Positions 15,296-23,077 of a stretch of DNA of 64,000 bases are shown here, piece by piece. Position 1 is the stretch's first letter. Each line of letters starts with the position of its first letter. Below the pieces are notes generated by a model. The model was not told the DNA's origin. It was given only the letters and a program-made list of their open reading frames with translations, and searched no databases. The translations under genes and the position numbers were made by a program. This stretch comes from Asticcacaulis sp. AC466 (lineage in GTDB: Bacteria; Pseudomonadota; Alphaproteobacteria; Caulobacterales; Caulobacteraceae), in the NCBI RefSeq assembly GCF_000495815.1, contig NZ_AWGE01000005.1:62001-126000 (forward strand), in the 5' to 3' direction.

Positions 15296-16930
15296 TTAGG
15301 TTATCCCGCGCCCGCGAATTTTCAGGGCTATGCCGAAGGCATGGCTTGCGTTTTCAGGCACAGTGACATGCAGGCCGCGCTGGTCTTGCCTGAATTTCAG
15401 TGGGGCGTTGCTGCCGACAACCTCAACACGCTCAACTTTCGCCTTGGCAAGGGTCATGATGCTGAGGTCTGGATCTGTGGGTTTGCCGAGCGTCATGGCG
15501 TAAAGCGCGTCTTTGCGCGTGGTGAAGCGAATATCGTCGGCGGTGAAGGGTTTGGCGTTTCCCTCACCAAACTGACCTGACGCGACCTGAGTGGGGCCTT
15601 CCCCGGCAATTCGCCAGGGTCGAGTCCCGAAGATGGCTTCCCCGAAGCGACTAGTCCAGGAGGCAATGTCTTCGACAATACGCCGTTCTTCCGCGTCGAT
15701 TGTGCCGTCGCCGCGAACGGGGATGCTTAAAAGCAGGTTTCCGTTTTTGGCGACGACATCGCACAGTCGGTGGATCACCGCCTGCGCATTCATGTACGAC
15801 TTGTTTTCAAATCTGTCGCGGTTGTAGTGCCAATCGCCGATACAGGTATCCGTCTGCCATGGGTGAGGCTCAATGTCCGCCCGGAACCCGCGCTCGACGT
15901 CTTCGATTACCGCGGCGCGACGGTCTTCAGGCAGATTTTTTGTATTGATGACAACGTCTAACTTGCCGTGCCAGGCCAAGGATGCATTGTAGTAGTGGGC
16001 CGCGATATCCAACCCCGCCTGTCCTAGCGGCAGGTCAAAATTATCGAAGTAAAGCAGGTCGGGTTTGTAAGAATCGATGAGATCCTTGCAGCGTAGATAC
16101 CATTGGCGGACGAATGCTGGGTTTGCCAGGGGCGGGTCTTCGGTCCACACGCGATCGTGGGCTTCGTGCCAGGCCACCGCCTCGGCGGTCGATTTTATGC
16201 CGTCAGGCATGGGCATCACTGCGCCGGCATATAACTCCTGCGGGTCGAGCCCCTCCCACCAGGTGCCGCGACCGTCGTACTTGGTCAGTTTCCAGGCGTC
16301 GTATCGTTCGCCGGCGCGCGGTCCTTCCGGGTCATAGCCGTAAGCGGTCTGGAACCAATGCCAGGCATGCGCGGAATGGTTGGATACGCCAAACTTTAAA
16401 CCACGTGCTCGCGCGGCTTTTGCCCAGATGCCGATGATATCTTTTTTCGGACCAACCTTTAGTGAATTCCAATCGTGGAACTTCGAGGCGTAGGTATCGA
16501 AATTGTCGTGGTGGTTGGCCAGCGCGACGAAGTAACGGGCGCCAGCCGATTTATAGAGGTCGAGTAAGTCCTCTGGGTTCCAGTTCTCAGCTTTCCAGAG
16601 GTTCTCGATCTCCATGAACCCTGTATCGGCCGGATGACCGTAGGTCGCTTGATGGTGCTTATATTGCCGGTCACCTTGCATGTACATGTTGCGGGCGTAC
16701 CAATCCCCCGCCTCCGGCACGCATTGCGCCGACCAATGCGCCCATAGACCGAATTTTGCGTCCCTGAACCAGTCTGGCGCCTGATATCGGGCCTTCAGTG
16801 ACTCCCAGGTCGGCTGAAACGGCCCGGCAGCGATGGCTGAAAAGGACTCGGCGGCCTCTGTAGGTCCGCTGGAGAGCAGTGCCCCGCCGACGCCGGCTGC
16901 AACGGCTGCAAAATTCCGTCTGGTGATCAT
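15296..16930 (-). CDS. Exported alpha-L-fucosidase, GH29 (copy 2)
   Basis: A 544-residue paralogue of the GH29 at 5458-7089 and collinear with it: KFGLWAHWSAQ, YARNMYMQGD, NHHDNFDTYASKF, and YKPDLLYFDNFD with the nucleophile Asp retained. The frame extends 23 codons upstream, but MITRRNFAAVAAGVGGALL is a Tat signal and AGGGA precedes the ATG at 16930, so that start is chosen. It is the only gene between a TonB receptor promoter region and the GH35 gene. Two diverged copies suggest different fucose linkages or different size classes of glycan. Confidence 0.9.
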   Translation of the reverse strand: MITRRNFAAVAAGVGGALLSSGPTEAAESFSAIAAGPFQPTWESLKARYQAPDWFRDAKFGLWAHWSAQCVPEAGDWYARNMYMQGDRQYKHHQATYGHPADTGFMEIENLWKAENWNPEDLLDLYKSAGARYFVALANHHDNFDTYASKFHDWNSLKVGPKKDIIGIWAKAARARGLKFGVSNHSAHAWHWFQTAYGYDPEGPRAGERYDAWKLTKYDGRGTWWEGLDPQELYAGAVMPMPDGIKSTAEAVAWHEAHDRVWTEDPPLANPAFVRQWYLRCKDLIDSYKPDLLYFDNFDLPLGQAGLDIAAHYYNASLAWHGKLDVVINTKNLPEDRRAAVIEDVERGFRADIEPHPWQTDTCIGDWHYNRDRFENKSYMNAQAVIHRLCDVVAKNGNLLLSIPVRGDGTIDAEERRIVEDIASWTSRFGEAIFGTRPWRIAGEGPTQVASGQFGEGNAKPFTADDIRFTTRKDALYAMTLGKPTDPDLSIMTLAKAKVERVEVVGSNAPLKFRQDQRGLHVTVPENASHAFGIALKIRGRGIT

Positions 16931-17465
16931 CACGTCCCTGCCATATTTGGTCAATTTTTTGAGAACTGCCAAGGCGCATTTAGCGCCAAACGCCGCCATC
17001 AGTATTAGTCGGACATTTGTAGACGCTCATTCCATATATGGCAATTATGATTGTAGGTGAATTTTACAAGCCGTCTCTGTCAGACTCAGACGGTTAAGCA
17101 CGCGGTTTCGCGTCACGCAGCAGTATCTTATTTGACCTCTATATCAAAGTGTTGGAAGGCCAGGCGCCGGCGACAGCTCCCCTGAACCCTGGGCGATTAC
17201 CACCTGAATCCAAGGCCTGATACGCGCAATCTCGCAATGCGCGCCAGTACCGGTTCGCGATGTGCGTCGCCTGCGTCGCAGCAGGGTATTCAGATGAAAA
17301 TCGATATTGTGGCAACCGAGCTCTTCGAAACCCTTAAATTCCGATCGTGTCGAACTTGACACCAAAAGATGATATATATATTACATATGTACGGCGGGTG
17401 TTCGAGGTCTGGCGCCGCTTTGTCAACTTCAAACCAATAATTGTAAATCAGAGAGAGGGAGAGAT
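16931..17465. other. Divergent intergenic region between GH29 copy 2 and the TonB receptor
   Basis: Holds 535 bases without a credible gene. Seen in it: the palindrome CCATATATGG (17032-17041), an inverted repeat CCGTCT/AGACGG (17071-17093), and a copy of the TATATGTAATATA motif (17377-17389). The stretch 17100-17370 shows nothing further. Confidence 0.7.
17377..17389. promoter_or_regulatory. 13-bp palindromic operator candidate before the TonB receptor
   Basis: TATATTACATATG; read on the other strand it matches TATATGTAATATA at 12 of 13 bases. It lies 76 bases before the receptor start. Four more copies occur at 21567, 25611, 30276 and 30425. Confidence 0.6.
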
Positions 17466-20402
17466 ATGCGGAATAAATTTCTAAAGGGGACGAGCATCCT
17501 GGCGGTTGCCGGTGCGTTGTCATCGGTGGTTTTTCCAGGCATTGCCAGCGCGCAGGCGCAGGCGCAGGCGCAGGCGCAGGCGCAGGCGCAGGCACAGGCA
17601 CAGGCACAGGCGCAGGCGCAGGCACAGGCACAGGCACAGTCGCAGGCGCCGGCCGGAGACGATCAACCGGTAGAGGTCGTCGTTACAGGTATTCGCGGAA
17701 GTCTCTCCGCTGCCGCCCGTAACAAGCGCCAGGCCGTGGTCAGTCTTGATTCTATTACATCTGAAGATTTGGGCAAGTTTCCGGACGGTAACGTAGCGGA
17801 ATCCTTGCAGCGTATCCCGGGCGTGTCCATCGACCGCAGCCTGGGCGAGGGCTCGAGTGTAACTGTCCGCGGTTTCGGTCCGCAATTTAATAATGTCCTC
17901 CTGAACGGTCGCAGCATTGCAAACGACGGCGGTGGTCGCGGCTTTGGCTTTGACAATATAGCCGCCGAATTGATCAGCGGCGCCGATGTTTACAAGACCT
18001 CGCGGGCGTCTATCCCTGAAGGCGGTATCGGTTCAACCATCAATCTGAAGACGCCGCGCCCGCTCGATATCGGCGTTACGAAGGGTGTCGTCAGTCTTAA
18101 GGCGCACAACGAAAGCCTCAGCGGCAAGACGACGCCCAGCGCCTTTGCGCTCTACAGCACCACCTTTGATGACGGCAAGATGGGCTTGATGGTGTCCGCC
18201 TCCTACCAGTTGCGCGACGCACGCGAAGATTCGTTCAATGTCAGCGGATATGTTCCCAATGACTCGATCGGAACCCAGGCGGGGCAAACCAACGGTTATG
18301 GTCCCAACCTCGATCCGAACGTTCGCCTATTCACCAATGTTCGCTTTCCCCGCAACTATAACCTCAATCTGAGTGAACAGCGCCAAGAGCGGACGGGTTT
18401 TACGGCCACCTATCAGTACCGCCCCAGTGAGGATCTCACCTTCACCGCAGATGCCCTTTTCAGCCGCTACAACATCAAGCGGACGGTTGCCACGGGCGCC
18501 TTCTTCTTCCTTGAAGACCAGGTTCGCACAGCCGCTATTGACGCTAATCGTGATGTGGTCGAGCAGACCGAGAACGGCCAGTGGGACATGGTCATGCAGG
18601 CCTACCCCCGTAAATCCGACACAACGGCCTTTGGTGTAAACCTGGATTGGCGACCCAACGACAAGTTGACTGTTGTTGGTGATCTATCGACCTCCAAGGC
18701 GAGCAACACGGGCGGGTCCGGCTCCTACTATGTTGTCGTCGGCATCCCGACCAATGTTAGCTGGAAGCAGCCGGCGGACGGCAGCCTGCCGCAACTTGAG
18801 GTTCTGGGCGCCAGCATCTCGGACCCAAGCAATGCCCGTGCGCACTACGCCACGCGCGGCGGCAGCAACACCTCGACCTCAGTTGACGAAGGGCGGCTTG
18901 ATGCAACCTACGTCGTTGACCGCGGTGTGTTCAGTTCCGTCCTGTTTGGCGTGGCGTTCAACAATACGCGCAAGGACAACGAGTCCTACGGCATCGGTGA
19001 CGCCTATTGTACCTATTGTGGCTATCCGGTTGTCTTGCCGGGACGTTTCCTCACCCCTCTCGACCTAGGCAGCGATTTCCTCGGCGGTGGCCTTGGCGCC
19101 AATGCGCCTTTGAAATTCTTCTCCTTCGATGGTTTGAAGTTGCTGGACTATCTGGGTTCGCCGGAAGCCTTGGCGCAGCTGGACACCTACTACGGTCGCG
19201 CGCCGGGCTCGGTGGCGGCTCAGCTTCAGGCGAACGGTGGCTACACGCTTAAGCGTCAGCCCAGTTCCTACTGGGTCGAGGAGAATACCTCTTCAGCCTA
19301 TATCGAGGCCAACTTTGCCGGTGAGGCAGCGGATATGCCCTGGTCCCTCAATGTGGGTGGTCGCTATATCAGCACGAAGGTGCGCGCGGCGGGATCGGAT
19401 CGGCAGCTTGTCGATATCAATTGGATATCATTAGGCAACCAGACACCTGTCTACGCCAGTGCTACGCCCGTTGAGCGCACGGTTGAGGCCAATTACAGCA
19501 AATTCCTGCCGAGCCTCAATTTCAAACTCAACATAACGTCGCATCTGCTGGCCCGTTTCGGCGCTTCGGAAACCCTCACGCGCCCAAGCCCCAGCGACAT
19601 GCGTCCGAACACCTCGATCGACGATGCCCGTCAGGGAAACATGCTCGCCAGCGGTGGCAATCCGGCGCTGAAGCCATACCTGTCCAAGAATCTGGATTTG
19701 TCGCTTGAATGGTACCCGAAGAAAAACTTCAATATGGCCGTGGCACTCTTCAGCAAGGATGTCACCGACTTTATCGATTACGGCGTCGCGTTGGAAGCCT
19801 TCACCATCACCAATGCCCAGCGCCTGGATACGACGAGCGTCATTAATGGCAATACCCACCTCGCCGACCCGGCCTTTACGGCAACGACCGCCAGCTTCCT
19901 GACACGCCGGCCGCGTAACCTGGCCAATACTCGCGCCGAAGGTGTGGAATTGGCGGGGACCTACACGTTCGACTTCTTGCCAGGTTGGTGGAGCGGCTTT
20001 GGTGTGACCGCGAACGCGACCTTGGTTGACAGCAACGCCAAGGTATCGAGCGCGTCACAAGTCGCCGGGCGTACCTTTGCCCTGCCGGGCCTGGGTAATT
20101 CGTATAACCTGATCGGTTTCTACGAGAAAGGCCCGATCTCGGTGCGGCTGGCCTATAACAAACGGGATCGCTTCCTGTCCAGCCTGAGCGGCGATGGCTC
20201 GGGCGGGCCGGTCTTCACCCAGGGGTACGAGCAATTTGACATGCGCGCTTCCTACCAGATCAACGACCGCGTCGACGTCTTTGTCGAAGGCACGAACCTG
20301 ACCAAAGAGCACCTTATCCAGAAGGGATATTATGATGCGGAGCTTCTGGGCGACAACCTGGATGGCGCCTTCTACAATGTTGGTGTCCGCATGACCTTCT
20401 AA
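17466..20402 (+). CDS. TonB-dependent outer-membrane receptor with AQ repeat
   Basis: A 978-residue receptor of the large Caulobacter/Xanthomonas class. Signal peptide to about residue 28, then 15 Ala-Gln units, then the TonB-box-like PVEVVVTGIRGSL. The plug domain follows (KFPDGNVAESLQRIPGVSID, VTVRGFGPQFNNVLLNGR), then a beta-barrel ending in an aromatic-terminated strand (NVGVRMTF). It should import glycan fragments across the outer membrane with TonB energy. A Cys-x-x-Cys-Gly-Tyr motif (Cys515, Cys518) lies in the barrel region. The gene has GAGAGGGAGAGAT before the ATG and a strong terminator after the stop. Its neighbours suggest a galactose- or fucose-containing ligand; the ligand is not known. 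Confidence 0.93.
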   Translation: MRNKFLKGTSILAVAGALSSVVFPGIASAQAQAQAQAQAQAQAQAQAQAQAQAQAQAQSQAPAGDDQPVEVVVTGIRGSLSAAARNKRQAVVSLDSITSEDLGKFPDGNVAESLQRIPGVSIDRSLGEGSSVTVRGFGPQFNNVLLNGRSIANDGGGRGFGFDNIAAELISGADVYKTSRASIPEGGIGSTINLKTPRPLDIGVTKGVVSLKAHNESLSGKTTPSAFALYSTTFDDGKMGLMVSASYQLRDAREDSFNVSGYVPNDSIGTQAGQTNGYGPNLDPNVRLFTNVRFPRNYNLNLSEQRQERTGFTATYQYRPSEDLTFTADALFSRYNIKRTVATGAFFFLEDQVRTAAIDANRDVVEQTENGQWDMVMQAYPRKSDTTAFGVNLDWRPNDKLTVVGDLSTSKASNTGGSGSYYVVVGIPTNVSWKQPADGSLPQLEVLGASISDPSNARAHYATRGGSNTSTSVDEGRLDATYVVDRGVFSSVLFGVAFNNTRKDNESYGIGDAYCTYCGYPVVLPGRFLTPLDLGSDFLGGGLGANAPLKFFSFDGLKLLDYLGSPEALAQLDTYYGRAPGSVAAQLQANGGYTLKRQPSSYWVEENTSSAYIEANFAGEAADMPWSLNVGGRYISTKVRAAGSDRQLVDINWISLGNQTPVYASATPVERTVEANYSKFLPSLNFKLNITSHLLARFGASETLTRPSPSDMRPNTSIDDARQGNMLASGGNPALKPYLSKNLDLSLEWYPKKNFNMAVALFSKDVTDFIDYGVALEAFTITNAQRLDTTSVINGNTHLADPAFTATTASFLTRRPRNLANTRAEGVELAGTYTFDFLPGWWSGFGVTANATLVDSNAKVSSASQVAGRTFALPGLGNSYNLIGFYEKGPISVRLAYNKRDRFLSSLSGDGSGGPVFTQGYEQFDMRASYQINDRVDVFVEGTNLTKEHLIQKGYYDAELLGDNLDGAFYNVGVRMTF
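17550..17639 (+). repeat. Tandem hexanucleotide repeat, 15 units
   Basis: Fifteen in-frame units of GCGCAG or GCACAG code for (AQ)15 right after the signal peptide of the TonB receptor. Unit order is seven GCGCAG, three GCACAG, two GCGCAG, three GCACAG, so a 30-base block is itself duplicated at the end. It is followed by TCG CAG GCG CCG. Confidence 0.95.
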
Positions 20403-20440
20403 TGTCGTTCATCTACTTCTCCTCCCAGTGACGACTGTAC

Positions 20441-20476
20441 GCGCGGTGCCCCTCCAAAGGGTGCCGCGCTTTTTTT
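20441..20476 (+). terminator. Rho-independent terminator of the TonB receptor gene
   Basis: GCGCGGTGCCC pairs with GGGTGCCGCGC (two G-U pairs) around the loop CTCCAAA and is followed by seven T residues, 38 bases after the stop codon. Confidence 0.88.
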
Positions 20477-20605
20477 GAGGGAAGGCCATCTAAGCCGCTT
20501 GATTTCGCGAAATTTCTGAGTTTGGCATTTCTATCATAAGCTAGGTCTGTTACGAGTCACGGTCCGGCTGTATGCTGGAGATTGCAGGATTTATAGGCAC
20601 GACAT

Positions 20606-21325
20606 ATGCGAGCAAGGCTGACCCCAACAAATCTGACACAGTCTATTGTTCAAGACCTGGGTGTGGAGATTGTCACCGGGAAATACCGCGACCAGGTCTT
20701 CCCGAAAGAGGTTGAACTTTCGCAGCGATATAACGCGGCACGGACGGTAACGCGCGAAGCGGTCAAGATGCTGACGTCGAAAGGGCTCCTATCGGCGCGC
20801 CCGCGTCAGGGCACCCGTGTCGAACCAGAAGACCACTGGAATCTTCTCGACCCGGAAGTTTTGCGCTGGCTTCTCGAACGGAATTTTTCTTTGGGCCTGC
20901 TGATAGAGTTTACGCAGATTCGGTTAAGCGTCGAACCCGGTGCTGCGGCCCTGGCGGCCAAGGTGGCAACGGGCGAGCAACGGGCGGCGATCAATAGCGC
21001 CATCGGCCGAATGTTCGCGGCGGAGCGGGGCGAAGATGATGCCCTGACGTCGGATATCGACTTCCATGTCGCCGTCCTCCAGGCCAGCGGCAATCGCTTC
21101 TACCGTCAGATGCGCGAAATGATCGAAACCGCTTTGCGTTTCAGCATCAGAAAAACCAATGATTTTAAAGGCGTGCGCCTTGCCAGTGTCGTCGACCACA
21201 AACGCGTCGCCGACGCCATCCTGGCCGGCGACAGCGCCGAGGCCGAAACCCGGATGCGGGATCTAATTCAAGGCGCCCTGGACTTGATGAATAAGGTCCA
21301 AGCCGATCAAAATCCTCAGCGCTAG
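20606..21325 (+). CDS. FadR/GntR-family regulator with FCD domain
   Basis: A 239-residue regulator: N-terminal winged helix (residues about 10-75, FPKEVELSQRYNAARTVTREAVKMLTSKGLLSARPRQGT, quoted here in parts as ARTVTREAVKML and SARPRQGTRV), then an all-helical FCD ligand domain with metal-binding-type residues in DIDFHVAVLQASGN and the C-terminal HKRVADAILAGD. FCD regulators of this kind (DgoR, UxuR, LgoR) control uronate and galactonate genes. It is flanked by the TonB receptor and the M24 gene and sits inside the cluster with galactonate dehydratase. It is therefore the best candidate for binding the 13-bp palindromes; that link is inference. Confidence 0.88.
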   Translation: MRARLTPTNLTQSIVQDLGVEIVTGKYRDQVFPKEVELSQRYNAARTVTREAVKMLTSKGLLSARPRQGTRVEPEDHWNLLDPEVLRWLLERNFSLGLLIEFTQIRLSVEPGAAALAAKVATGEQRAAINSAIGRMFAAERGEDDALTSDIDFHVAVLQASGNRFYRQMREMIETALRFSIRKTNDFKGVRLASVVDHKRVADAILAGDSAEAETRMRDLIQGALDLMNKVQADQNPQR

Positions 21326-21705
21326 GTAACATTGCCTCATAAAGCCGCGCGCCCGATACGAGCCATGGCCAGGCTAAATCGCTTTCACTAAGCCGATAAC
21401 GCCCGCATCGAGCGGTGCTTAACTGTGCCTTCAGTTCAGGTGCGCGCCACGCGCAGACCGGCACCGATTATACCGTCATGCCTTCATCTTATCCGTCCCG
21501 ATCCGGTCCTTCTCTGACGCCCGTGTCGCATTTGTGATTGACAAGGCGTGGAGACGTCGGCACATATATATGTAATATAAGTATTAGTATTTGATTGCCG
21601 CCCTATGACCAATTATGTTCGATATGTGTCGCGATGGCGGCCCGCTTAAGCCGCGTGGTGCCATGCGTCCAATTCCACCAAACCCGTCTCTACAAGGCGT
21701 AAAAA
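21326..21705. other. Intergenic region upstream of the M24 gene
   Basis: Contains 380 bases without a gene. Only the 13-bp palindrome at 21567-21579 and AT-rich flanks stand out; no terminator was recognised after the FCD regulator. Confidence 0.6.
21567..21579. promoter_or_regulatory. 13-bp palindromic operator candidate before the M24 gene
   Basis: TATATGTAATATA, arms TATAT/ATATA around GTA, 127 bases upstream of the M24 start. Confidence 0.6.
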
Positions 21706-23067
21706 ATGACCGTTGAACTTGCTCCCGTGTCTGTTCCTGATTTCGGGCTGCCGCTCGCTAGACCGTCCGTTCCGGTAGAGACGTACGATTCTCGGTGTCG
21801 GGATGCCTATGCTCGGGCGGCGTGCGACTGGGTCGCGGTCTACGCGGACCGCGAACACTTTTCCAATATTGCCTATCTGTGCGATTTCGAACCGCGGTTT
21901 GAAGAAGCGCTTCTAATCTTGGGGCCAAATGATTGTCGCGTGATCATCACCGGCAACGAATGTGTTTCGTTCGCGCAAGCCGTTACGCGCCTTTCGACTT
22001 TTGACGTGAAGCTTTGCCAGGCGATGAGCCTGCCGGGCCAGGACCGAAGCCAAGCGCCAAGTCTGACGGCCGTGTTGCAAGACATCGGTGTCCGGCCCGG
22101 ACACAGTATAGGGCTTGTCGGGTGGAAGCCGCCTGCCACTGAGGCCGGGGAAGATGCGGGCTTTTTCTTCCCGTCCGTCTATGTCGATGCCTTGCGCCAC
22201 ATAGCGGGGGACGCCTCGGCTGTTATTGACCGAACCGATGTCCTGATGCATCCGGAACGGGGGCTGCGGGCGACCGTAGACGCCGACCAGATCGCCGCCT
22301 TCGAGTGGGCGGCCTCCCGGGCGACGGCGGCGGTTTGGCGAATAGTGACGAATGTCAGGGAGGGCGATAGCGAATTAGAGGCCGCCGCACGCATGGCCTA
22401 TGCGGGTGAGCCGCTCAGCGCCCATGTCATGCTGGCTTCGAACAACGCGTCCGGGCCGGTGGTTGGGTTGCGTAGTCCCACGGCGCGTCGGCTATCGCGA
22501 GGGGATGGGGTGACCACGGCCGTCGGCTATTGGGGCGGCTTGTCTGCCCGCGCCGGCTTGATCAGCGAGGGGGACGATGCGTTCCTGAAGACAGCCTCAG
22601 CCTATTTCAAGGGATTGGTCGCATGGTATGCGGCGGTGGATGTCGGCGTCGCCGGACGCGACGTATTTTCAAAGGTCAGCGACACCCTGGCGCAGGGGGG
22701 CTTGGCCTCCATGCTTAATCCGGGCCACCTGTGTGGTCACGAGGAATGGATCAATACCCCTATTCGACCGACGGGGGATTACCGTCTGAGGTCTGGAATG
22801 GTTTTTCAGGTCGATATCATCCCGACACCAATGCCGTTGGGGTGGGCTTTGAACTGTGAAGATCCGGTCGTTCTGGCAGATGCTGGCCTTCGGGCCGACA
22901 TCGGCGCCCGCCATCCCGAGGTTATGAGCCGTATAGATGCCCGGCGGGCCTTCATGGCCCAGGCTCTCGGCATAGACTTAAGCCCGGCTATTCTCCCCCT
23001 TGGCTCGACGCCCGGATGCCTGCCGCCGTTCTGGCTAAAATCCGGACATCTGCTGGTGAATGCATAG
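21706..23067 (+). CDS. M24-family (creatinase/prolidase-like) protein lacking metal ligands
   Basis: A 453-residue protein with the two-domain layout of prolidase/creatinase: an N-terminal domain (YDSRCRDAYARAACDWVAVY) and a C-terminal pita-bread domain from about residue 200. In metal-dependent M24 enzymes two Asp ligands lie in a segment that here reads GDGVTTAVGYWGGLSARAG and contains no equivalent Asp. The His in NPGHLCGHEEW and the Glu in NCEDPVVLAD remain, and another Glu is Asp (QVDIIP). Creatinase is the known non-metal relative, hydrolysing a C-N bond. The substrate is unknown. No signal peptide, so cytoplasmic. Its 3' end abuts the Ntn-hydrolase gene, implying one transcript. Confidence 0.8.
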   Translation: MTVELAPVSVPDFGLPLARPSVPVETYDSRCRDAYARAACDWVAVYADREHFSNIAYLCDFEPRFEEALLILGPNDCRVIITGNECVSFAQAVTRLSTFDVKLCQAMSLPGQDRSQAPSLTAVLQDIGVRPGHSIGLVGWKPPATEAGEDAGFFFPSVYVDALRHIAGDASAVIDRTDVLMHPERGLRATVDADQIAAFEWAASRATAAVWRIVTNVREGDSELEAAARMAYAGEPLSAHVMLASNNASGPVVGLRSPTARRLSRGDGVTTAVGYWGGLSARAGLISEGDDAFLKTASAYFKGLVAWYAAVDVGVAGRDVFSKVSDTLAQGGLASMLNPGHLCGHEEWINTPIRPTGDYRLRSGMVFQVDIIPTPMPLGWALNCEDPVVLADAGLRADIGARHPEVMSRIDARRAFMAQALGIDLSPAILPLGSTPGCLPPFWLKSGHLLVNA

Positions 23068-23077
23068 GGGAGGGGCT

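Noticed and set aside
17032-17041. CCATATATGG as a sixth copy of the 13-bp motif
   Set aside because: It lacks the GTA centre and the outer bases; similarity is limited to a short AT palindrome.
17144-17365. 73-residue minus-strand frame upstream of the TonB receptor
   Set aside because: No ribosome-binding site or conserved feature is seen, and low-complexity Arg runs point to a chance frame.
17550-17639. Phase-variable on/off switching by the hexamer repeat
   Set aside because: A 6-base unit cannot change the reading frame; only the length of the linker would vary.
17520-17885. Antisense frame rich in Leu, Arg and Cys over the AQ repeat
   Set aside because: It is the complement of the hexanucleotide repeat (LRLCLC runs) inside a clear TonB receptor gene.
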